A stretch of 23,007 bases of DNA. It comes from Candidatus Martarchaeota archaeon (GTDB lineage: Archaea; Micrarchaeota; Micrarchaeia; Micrarchaeales; CABMGC01). The position numbers and the translations under genes were made by a program. Positions 13,682 to 20,900 of the stretch are shown in pieces (the stretch's first letter is position 1; every line of letters begins with the position of its first letter). The notes below the pieces were generated by a model. That model searched no databases. It saw nothing but the letters and a program-made list of their open reading frames with translations, and was not told the origin of the DNA. The stretch lies in NCBI GenBank assembly GCA_023379075.1, contig JAMCSO010000040.1:1-23007 (forward strand), in the 5' to 3' direction.

Positions 13682-15043
13682 TCACGCTTTAGGTATGAAG
13701 AAGTGCATCGGCCTTCCCAGGGCTTCTTCTGCAGCTTCCTGAATAGACTCACTAAATGTTGGATGCGGATGTATTGTATCTGCTATGTCCTCAATAGTTG
13801 CACCCATCTCTATCGCTAGGGCAGCCTCGCTTATCATGGCCCCGGCATCAGGAGATACTATTTCTATGCCTTTAACCATATTGTCCTTGTCAAAGGCTAT
13901 CTTTGCAAAGCCCATTGTATTTCCAAAGGCGATGGCTCTTCCAAGAGCAGTCAATGGGAACCTTGAGATGGTTATGCCTTCACCCTCAAGTATTCCTGCT
14001 ATCGCGATCTCAGGGTCAGAAAATATTACTGCGGGTATTACTACATTATCAAATGCAGAGTTCTTTCCTGCCGCAACCTCTGCAGCTACGATTCCTTGCC
14101 TCATTGCCTTGTGCGCCAGCAATGGAGACCCGACAACATCACCAACTGCAAAAATGTTTGGATCTGAGGTCTGCATCGAACTATCTACAGTTATGAATCC
14201 TTTATTATCAAGATGGACTTTGGTTGTATCAAGGCTTAGGCCACTGGTGTATGGTGAGAGCCCTATTGCAACGACTATAAGATCACCTTCAGCAATTTCG
14301 CCGCTGCTCAGCTTAACAGATCTGCCATCGTGAGAGAGGGGAGTTACTCCAGTGAAGATCTTTACACCAAGCTCTTCCATGCGTTTCTTTACCAGTGAGA
14401 CTGCTTCCTTATCAAAATGCGAAAGAAGATCGGATCTTGCTATTATGGAGACCTTTGAACCCAGCTTTGCATACATTGTCCCAATCTCCACAGCAACGTA
14501 GCCTGCCCCTATTATGACAAGGCTCTTTGGAACGAAATCGAGCATCAGTGCTTTCTTATAATCTATTATAGTATCTGAAAACCCGAATCCGGGAATTGGT
14601 GTTGGTTCTGAGCCAGTAGCTATTATTGCTTTCTTAAAATCGAGTGAGGTGCCGTTGGTAAGCTGTAGAGTATTTGATGAGAGAAAAGTTGCGCTTCCCT
14701 TAATCACCTCAATCCCGTTTGACTTGCAGAGGAACCCGACCCCGTCTTCCAATTTCTTTGAGACGCCCATGCGCCACTCATACATCTTCTTTGCATCTAA
14801 GCTAATATCTGCCTTTATCCCGAGCTTCTCTGAGCTACGGGCTTCGTAAAATACATCTGATATATGAATCATTGTCTTTGATGGTATGCATGCATAATTC
14901 AGGCAGTGGCCCCCGAGTTTCTCTTTCTCTACAAGAGCAACGCTTAGACCAAGCTGCGCTCCACGAATTGCTGCGAAATAGCCACCGACTCCGCCGCCTA
15001 TTACTGCAAGATCAACTTCTTCGGGAAGAGAGCCCATTACCAT
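13682..15043 (-). CDS. lpdA: Dihydrolipoamide dehydrogenase (E3)
   Basis: A 453-residue FAD disulfide reductase (EC 1.8.1.4) that reoxidises lipoamide on E2 and reduces NAD+. Visible: FAD site IGGGVGGYFAA (15-25), redox pair Cys47/Cys52 in CLNYACIPSK, NAD site IGAGYVAVEIG, second FAD motif IFAVGDVVG, and the His427/Glu432 pair in HPHPTFSE. The redox loop reads GGHCLNYAC instead of the common GGTCLNVGC. The frame extends to 15082 inside the E2 gene, but the ATG at 15043 is 4 nt past the E2 stop and follows a GGTGAT ribosome site, so I start there. Confidence 0.9.
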   Translation of the reverse strand: MVMGSLPEEVDLAVIGGGVGGYFAAIRGAQLGLSVALVEKEKLGGHCLNYACIPSKTMIHISDVFYEARSSEKLGIKADISLDAKKMYEWRMGVSKKLEDGVGFLCKSNGIEVIKGSATFLSSNTLQLTNGTSLDFKKAIIATGSEPTPIPGFGFSDTIIDYKKALMLDFVPKSLVIIGAGYVAVEIGTMYAKLGSKVSIIARSDLLSHFDKEAVSLVKKRMEELGVKIFTGVTPLSHDGRSVKLSSGEIAEGDLIVVAIGLSPYTSGLSLDTTKVHLDNKGFITVDSSMQTSDPNIFAVGDVVGSPLLAHKAMRQGIVAAEVAAGKNSAFDNVVIPAVIFSDPEIAIAGILEGEGITISRFPLTALGRAIAFGNTMGFAKIAFDKDNMVKGIEIVSPDAGAMISEAALAIEMGATIEDIADTIHPHPTFSESIQEAAEEALGRPMHFFIPKA

Positions 15044-15047
15044 AAAA

Positions 15048-16274
15048 TCACCCGAGCATCTGGAGGAATTCGGGATCCTCAAGATACTTTATTATCGCAT
15101 TTCCGAATAGAACAGCTTCTGCGCCGTCGACAACTCTGTGGTCAAAGGTCAGCGAGAATGGAAGAACCTTCCCCACTTTTATCTCACCTTTTTCTACAAC
15201 TGGCATCTCCCTGATAAGATGTATCCCGAGTATTGCTACCTCAGGGTAGTTTATCATTGGCACAGACAAGAAACCACCCCCAAGGCTGCCTATGTTGGTT
15301 ATTGTGAAGGTGCTATCTCTCATCTCTTCCAGGGATATGCTCTTATCCCTGACTTTCTGACTTAGCTCCTGTATCTCTTTTGCTATTTGCATTATGCTCT
15401 TTTTGTCAGCATCCTTTATCACAGCAACCTTTAATCCGTCAGGAGCTTCTGCTGCTATTCCTATATTGTAGTATCTCTTATAAATTATCTCCTGTGAGTC
15501 GTGATCGTAACTGGAGTTAAATCCCGGATTCTCTTTAAGAGCTTCTATGGCTGCCTTGATTATGAATGGAAGAAATGTTAGCTTTATGCCCATCTTGGCT
15601 GCAGCTTCCTTGTGGCTATGCACTATATCATAGATGTGATTCGCATTTATCAGGTCCATGTGCACTGCTCTGGGTATTGTCCATGATAGCTCCATGTTCT
15701 TCGCTATCGCCTTTCGCGTGGAAGACATCTGAACCCTTTCGATCTCTTCCTTGTGCGATTCTTCCAAGATCTCAGAGAATTTTGGCACCATTCTCGGCTG
15801 CTGTGGTGCACCTGCAAAAACCTTTAGATCGTTTTCTAGAACCCTACCACCAGGGCCTGTTCCATTGACCTTTGATATGTCTATTTTTAGGTCCCTTGCC
15901 ATCTTTCTTACAGATGGAGTAGCTATTATTCCAGGGCTTTCTGCGCTTATCTCTGTCTTTTTTGTTGATTCCTGCTTCTCTGGAGGCTTCTCTGCTTGAG
16001 CTTTCTGCTGTATCACTCCTGCCGTTATGGCACTTAGCTCTGATTCTTCGCCAATGTATGCTATGGTGTCGCCGACCTTAACTGTAGACCCTTCCTTCAC
16101 ATTGAAATGGACTATTCCAGATATGGGAGAAGGAACATTGACAACAGCCTTGTCTGTTTCTACCTGGACTATCGATTCGTCCTCCTTCACTCTCTCCCCG
16201 TCTTTGACAAGCCATTTCTGCACTGTTCCTTCGGTTATTCCTTCCCCGACATCAACAAATTTTAACTCTTTCAC
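15048..16274 (-). CDS. 2-oxoacid dehydrogenase E2 (dihydrolipoyl acyltransferase)
   Basis: A 408-residue E2 core of a 2-oxoacid dehydrogenase complex. Domains: one lipoyl domain (about 1-78, lipoylated Lys42 in VETDKAVVNVP); a linker with Glu/Lys; the E3-binding domain (about 114-150, TPSVRKMARDLKIDISKVNG); and the acyltransferase domain (about 180-408) ending in TFDHRVVDGAEAVLF with catalytic His379 and Asp383. The substrate (pyruvate, branched-chain or other 2-oxoacids) cannot be read from E2 alone. The start is GTG (16272-16274), with a GGTG site just upstream and a TATA-like GTTATA at about 16297-16302. It heads the operon E2-E3-nadK-Cys-rich. No E1 gene lies beside it. Confidence 0.9.
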   Translation of the reverse strand: MKELKFVDVGEGITEGTVQKWLVKDGERVKEDESIVQVETDKAVVNVPSPISGIVHFNVKEGSTVKVGDTIAYIGEESELSAITAGVIQQKAQAEKPPEKQESTKKTEISAESPGIIATPSVRKMARDLKIDISKVNGTGPGGRVLENDLKVFAGAPQQPRMVPKFSEILEESHKEEIERVQMSSTRKAIAKNMELSWTIPRAVHMDLINANHIYDIVHSHKEAAAKMGIKLTFLPFIIKAAIEALKENPGFNSSYDHDSQEIIYKRYYNIGIAAEAPDGLKVAVIKDADKKSIMQIAKEIQELSQKVRDKSISLEEMRDSTFTITNIGSLGGGFLSVPMINYPEVAILGIHLIREMPVVEKGEIKVGKVLPFSLTFDHRVVDGAEAVLFGNAIIKYLEDPEFLQMLG

Positions 16275-16295
16275 GCTTACACCAAGCAGACAAAG

Positions 16296-16302
16296 CTATA
16301 AC
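16296..16302 (-). promoter_or_regulatory. TATA-like box of the E2-E3-nadK operon
   Basis: GGTTATAGC on the minus strand, centred about 25 nt before the GTG start of E2. The fit to a TATA box is weak but the distance is right for a near-leaderless start. Confidence 0.3.
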
Positions 16303-16567
16303 CACTATTAACTTTTTAGTTATTGCCGTGAGTATCTTGGAGCAACTTTCAGTCCTGAATCCAAATTTGGTCTGATTGCTGTTACCAAGAAACCATATTA
16401 TATAACAGTATTAAAGCGAATGGCAAAAAAACTTAAATAAGATTAGGATTATAAGTTGAATAAGATGCTTAATTCTTTTAAGCGATAAATTCGTAAAGTT
16501 TATGTGAATGGCGTTGTTTGTCATCAGAAGACAGATAATTTGGATTTTTTAGGAAAATGTTTTTAAG

Positions 16568-16580
16568 AAATAAATTTAAT
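16568..16580 (+). promoter_or_regulatory. TATA box of speE-speD
   Basis: AAATAAATTTAAT centred near 16574. Standard spacing puts transcription start near 16600, giving a leader of about 40 nt, longer than for most single genes here. Confidence 0.45.
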
Positions 16581-16600
16581 TTAGGTTTTAACTGAAGGCC

Positions 16601-16619
16601 TAACAGTGTAAGACTGTTA
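16601..16619 (+). promoter_or_regulatory. 5'-leader hairpin of the speE-speD mRNA
   Basis: TAACAGT and ACTGTTA form a perfect 7-bp stem with loop GTAAG. It would stand at the very 5' end of the mRNA if transcription starts near 16600, 21 nt before the speE ATG and just upstream of the ribosome site GGTTGAGAG. It may protect the mRNA end or modulate translation; alternatively it is an operator on the DNA. Confidence 0.4.
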
Positions 16620-16640
16620 TAGTTGCTTAAGGGTTGAGAG

Positions 16641-17498
16641 ATGGAAAATGGATTATACCTTGTCGAGGAATTTAAAGGCTCTGTGCTGTACAGGTACGTC
16701 GACAGTATAATCTATCAAGGCAAAACAAAGATGCAAAAGATTCTCATAGCTCATTCTCCGTATCTGGGCATATTTCTTGCGCTGGACAACGTAGTCCAGT
16801 CATCAGAAAAGGATTACTTTGTTTATCATGAAGCACTTGTTCACCCAAGTATGGTTTCTCTCGAAAATCCAAAAAGGGCTTTGGTTATAGGTGGTGGCGA
16901 AGGGTCTACGGCAATAGAGCTCTTAAAGTACAAAGATATCATAGTCGATTGGGTAGAGATAGATGGAGAAGTGATAGAACTCTGCAAAAAGTATCTGCCT
17001 TATGCGATGAAGAACGATAATAAGAGATTAAACATTAATGTACAGGATGGTTTCGAATTCATCAAGAATGCAAAGGAAAAGTATGATATTGTAATAGGAG
17101 ATTTAACAGACCCCGCAGGAAATAGCGAGCTCTCAAAAAGGTTATATTCAGAGAACTTTGCCAGATCTATATGCAATCTTCTTACTGATCAAGGAATATA
17201 TGTAGTTACCAGTTGGGATGAGGTAGAGGAAGGAAAATGGCTTTATGCAGTAAAACCAAGATACTTGCAAAAAGTCTTCCCGATAGTAAAACCGATAAAA
17301 TTTTATCTTCCTTCGTTTGATTCCGAATTCCTTTTCTCCGTAGCTTCAAAGAAACACGATCCTGAAGAGGTAGACAAAGAAGAGATTAAGAAAAAGATAG
17401 AGATGTTTGCTGAGAAGCTGCTCTTCTACGATGAAGAGATTCATTATTCATTGTTCAAGATACCGAAGACGGTGGGCAATTACCTTAAGTTCTTATGA
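16641..17498 (+). CDS. speE: Polyamine aminopropyltransferase (spermidine synthase family)
   Basis: A 285-residue SpeE-family enzyme that moves an aminopropyl group from decarboxylated S-adenosylmethionine to an amine. Visible: a beta N-terminal domain (1-60), LDNVVQSSEKD then YHEALVHP (62-69), the dcSAM loop VIGGGEGSTA (GGGEG 84-88), VEIDGEVIELCKKY, and the catalytic-site DLTDPAG (Asp154, Asp157). Putrescine-specific enzymes usually read GGGDG and DSSDP. The E variant and DLTDP are typical of thermophile/archaeal and plant ACL5-type enzymes acting on agmatine or making thermospermine, so the substrate may not be putrescine. speD follows 18 nt after the stop and supplies the co-substrate. Confidence 0.85.
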   Translation: MENGLYLVEEFKGSVLYRYVDSIIYQGKTKMQKILIAHSPYLGIFLALDNVVQSSEKDYFVYHEALVHPSMVSLENPKRALVIGGGEGSTAIELLKYKDIIVDWVEIDGEVIELCKKYLPYAMKNDNKRLNINVQDGFEFIKNAKEKYDIVIGDLTDPAGNSELSKRLYSENFARSICNLLTDQGIYVVTSWDEVEEGKWLYAVKPRYLQKVFPIVKPIKFYLPSFDSEFLFSVASKKHDPEEVDKEEIKKKIEMFAEKLLFYDEEIHYSLFKIPKTVGNYLKFL

Positions 17499-17516
17499 TT
17501 AAAAGGGGTGTTGGTA

Positions 17517-17927
17517 TTGGCAAAAAATGTAACTATAGAAAGAGAAAGGGAAGTTGCGTTGTACAAGGTAGTGGGTAAGCATGTCTATGCCAATCTGTTC
17601 GGGATAGATCCTGGGATCATCTCTGATCTGGGGTTAGTTGAAGAGGCAGTTATCGAGGCCGCAGAGCTTGGAAAGATGCACATTGTCGAGATGATAAAGT
17701 ATAAGTTCAATAACCTTTACTCCACCGATTTTGGAGGAGTCTCGGTCATAGCGCTTCTGAAGGAAAGCCACATTTGCATACATACATGGCCTGAGAGCGA
17801 GTATGCAACCATAGATATTTATTCGTGCGGAGATGTGAGCGAGCCGATGGAAGCATTCTCGCACCTGCTGATTAGGCTAAAGCCAAAGAAGTATGAGCAC
17901 CACTACATACAAAGAGACAATAAATGA
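17517..17927 (+). CDS. speD: S-adenosylmethionine decarboxylase proenzyme
   Basis: A 136-residue prokaryotic AdoMetDC, which self-cleaves to form a pyruvoyl cofactor and makes decarboxylated S-adenosylmethionine. The signature FGGVSVIALL then KESHICIHTWPESEYAT is clear: cleavage is between Glu83 and Ser84, Ser84 becoming the pyruvoyl group. The active-site His and a Cys (CGDVSEP) follow. I take TTG at 17517 as the start because a strong GGGGTG ribosome site (17505-17510) lies 6 nt before it. GTG at 17508 is the longer option (139 aa) but falls within that site. Second gene of the speE-speD operon, convergent with the giant surface gene 23 nt away. Confidence 0.93.
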   Translation: MAKNVTIEREREVALYKVVGKHVYANLFGIDPGIISDLGLVEEAVIEAAELGKMHIVEMIKYKFNNLYSTDFGGVSVIALLKESHICIHTWPESEYATIDIYSCGDVSEPMEAFSHLLIRLKPKKYEHHYIQRDNK

Positions 17928-17950
17928 TTGATCGCACATCCGGATAAGAG

Positions 17951-20900
17951 TCATTTCTTCTTTATTGGATAATGGGTTTTTCTGAAGAGAAACTTTGATA
18001 GGAGTATGGCCAGGATAGAGAGAGTTATGAATGCTATTACCCAGAATTCTGGTTGCGTTACTGTGCTCTGAGATCCCGAAGTAGTGGAAGATTCTTGTTT
18101 TGTCGAGTTTATCTGTCCAGTATAGCTTGTGAAGATCCCAACGGTGAGATTGCGCGGAACGGCGAATGAGATGGTACAGCCGGATGGATTTATTATAAAT
18201 GAGGTCTCCTTGGTCCATGTATTATTAAGGAATATGTATGGAGCTATATCGTTTGGAGGTATGCTGCATGGGTAATCGACTGTCGAATTGACTACGGCCT
18301 CGTCTGTTGAGAGAGAGATGGTAAACGAGAGGAGCTTGGTGAGTCCGGATAGGGTCGGAGAGAGAACGGTATTATTTACCACAATCAGATTTGCTTCTAT
18401 TGGAACGTTGGATGTTGCTAAGACTGTGAATACTTCATTATGGAGAGAAAAGCTTATCTGTGGAGTACTCCTCGATAGGTTAAGAGTGATATTCAGCAGG
18501 GTAGAGTTGGAATTTGGTATTGTTGTAGGGACTGTTGTAGGGATTGTTGTATTTTCTGAAGAAGTGCTGGATGTTGATATGGAAGTGGTCGTGGTAGAAG
18601 TTACTGTTGATGTGCTACTCGTAGTATTATTCGCATTTGTGTGGGGTATCTGAATAGAGTAAATTGGTTCGATGGTGCCCCCGTACACAATGTAGTGAAC
18701 TCCGCATGGCTCGAAGCCTAATCCGTAAGCGACCCCACTATAAGTATAGTTGTCTTTCCCGACTCTTAATGAGCATGCAAACGAGAGATTCAGCTCGTCA
18801 CTGCCTTGAGTTGTTATTGTTGCAGGCAGCTGATTCTGGTAGTATGTGTAAGAATGAAGTACTGTTGTACCTGCAGCGTTTGTAACCAGAGCATTGAATA
18901 CCGGATTGAGCGAAGGTACAGTTGCATTGATATTGTCATTTAGTATTGCAGTGTGAGATTGAGACGGACCAGAACCTCCAGAGTTTTGAGATTGGCTCTG
19001 CACAGATATAAAGATAGTATTTGAGGTCGCGATGTTTGGAGACGTGGCTGAATCAGCTATCGAGGCACAGTAGTAGCCGGATGAGGAAGGGGCTGTAGTT
19101 AGGATATCGTTTGTGGAGCTGATCCCGGAATGTGTGGCTACAAGTATTGTATCAGAAGCGCAGCTTTGTGAACTTCCCGAGTAGTACTTTATTGTGTAAT
19201 CAGGAGTTCCTCCTGACCACGAGAGAGAGATGTTCAAAGACTGGCCGTTCTCGATTGTAGATGTTGATGAGTTTATTGAATTTGCAACTAATGCAGGATT
19301 AACAACTACCTTACTAGTTATGCTGTTTGTTGTTTCTGGAGATGAGGCCGAATCTGTTACGAATATACAATAGTATGTTATTGAAGTTGGAGATACTGAA
19401 CTAAATGTGGCACTTCCGCTTGTTAATGAAGATAGTGTCTGAACTAAGGTTGAGCCTGTGTTGCAGGTTGAGGTTGTTGATGAGTATAATTTGGCAGTAT
19501 AATCTGCTGTTCCTCCTGACCATGTGGAAGTGAATGTTACTGATTGTCCTGAGTCTATTGTTGGGTTTGAGGGAGAGATTGTTGGGGTTTGGAAAGTAGG
19601 ATTAACATTGACAGTGTCCCCAGCAGAGCATACTGATTCTGGAGTTGTTGCGGCATCGATTACTTGATATGCATAACTGTTAGTTGATGTTGGGCTTGCA
19701 GAATAGGTTGATGATGTTGCACCTGATATTATGTTTGCGGATGTGCAGGTTACTCCCCCTGATCCTGATATTGTGTACCATTTGTAGGAGTATGTTGTCG
19801 TTCCTCCTGATGGGTTGGCTGTTAAGGTTATGCTCTGTCCTGAATCTATCTTAGGTGATGATGGAGTTATTGAATTTGCAACTAATGTGGGATTAACAAC
19901 TACCTCGCTATTCACGCTGTTAGTTGTTTCTGGAGATGTCGCGCTATCGGTTACAAATATACAGTAGTATGTGGTTGAGGTTGGAGATATACTACTGAAT
20001 GATGCACTTCCACTTGATAAGGAGGATAATGTTTGGACTAAAGTACTTCCTGTGTTGCATGTTGAGGTTGTTGATGAGTAGAGTTTAGCTGTGTAGTCAG
20101 GAGTTCCTCCGCTCCAACTTGATGAAAATGTTATGCTTTGTCCACCATCCATGATTGGGTTGGAGGGAGTTATTGATGGGGTTCCTAATGCAACATTCAA
20201 TGTAAGCACAGCACTATTTACACTATTTGTTGTTTCTGGAGTTGTAGCGGAATCTGTTATTATCACATTTGCCTGAACAGTATTGCCTTCGTCTGCTGAG
20301 GAGATTGTCCATGCGAAGGTATTAGATGTGCCTGTTATTCCTGTGTATAATGCATTCGCAACAAGATTTCCTGTTATTGTATTTACTATAAGATAATTAG
20401 CAGTATAGGTTGATGTTCCTCCAGACCAGCTTGATGTGAAGGTTATCGTGTTTCCTGCGGTAATTGTTGATGGCAATGTAGGTGTTGAGGTTAAGGTGGG
20501 TGTTCCTAATGTAGGGTTTACCACAATGGAGTTACTTGTACTTGAGAAAGGATATGCTGTTGTAACGCCTAAATCATTTGCAGCAACATAGAATGTTTGA
20601 ATTCCTGTTGCTGGAATATTTGCACCGAATATAATTGAATTATCTCCACCAACTATTGAATTGGCTAATCCTGAATTTGTATTTATTAAGTTAGCAGTGT
20701 ATGAACCGTATGGTGAATTTGTTGGATAGGCGTATATTATGTTATTTGGATGCCCTTGATTATTGTTCCCGCTGTAATCTATAACATTGCCATTTATTGT
20801 ATTGTTTAATTTCCACCACCCTATAAGATTTTCTGATAGTGGAGAACCTTCTATCCCACCTTCATAAATGGTATTTATCGATGTTGGAGATAATGTATAA

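Larger units (their letters stand above)
16275..16640. other. 366-nt non-coding stretch between divergent operons
   Basis: No convincing gene is seen on either strand. The left end holds the E2 promoter, the right end the speE promoter and leader. Between them lie a second TATA-like stretch (ATATTATATAACAG, about 16395-16407) and a small perfect hairpin at 16467-16483 (GCTTAA/TTAAGC, 5-nt loop). These could belong to a small RNA of up to about 150 nt on the plus strand; that is speculation. Elsewhere in the window gaps are mostly below 100 nt, so the length itself stands out. Confidence 0.35.

Noticed and set aside
13785..14333. Plus-strand frame of 182 codons opposite the E3 gene
   Set aside because: Fully inside lpdA, whose FAD, NAD and redox motifs are intact; the antisense product is low-complexity Ser/Ala/Pro.
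15044..15082. Longer E3 start overlapping the E2 gene
   Set aside because: The extra residues do not resemble E3 N-termini, and a ribosome site precedes the ATG at 15043.
16421..16441. Tiny frame MAKKLK in the gap before speE
   Set aside because: Six codons only, no ribosome site and no support.
18288..18653. Plus-strand Val/Glu-rich frame opposite the Thr/Ser linker
   Set aside because: It is the complement of repeated Thr/Ser codons of the giant protein and has no promoter or domain.
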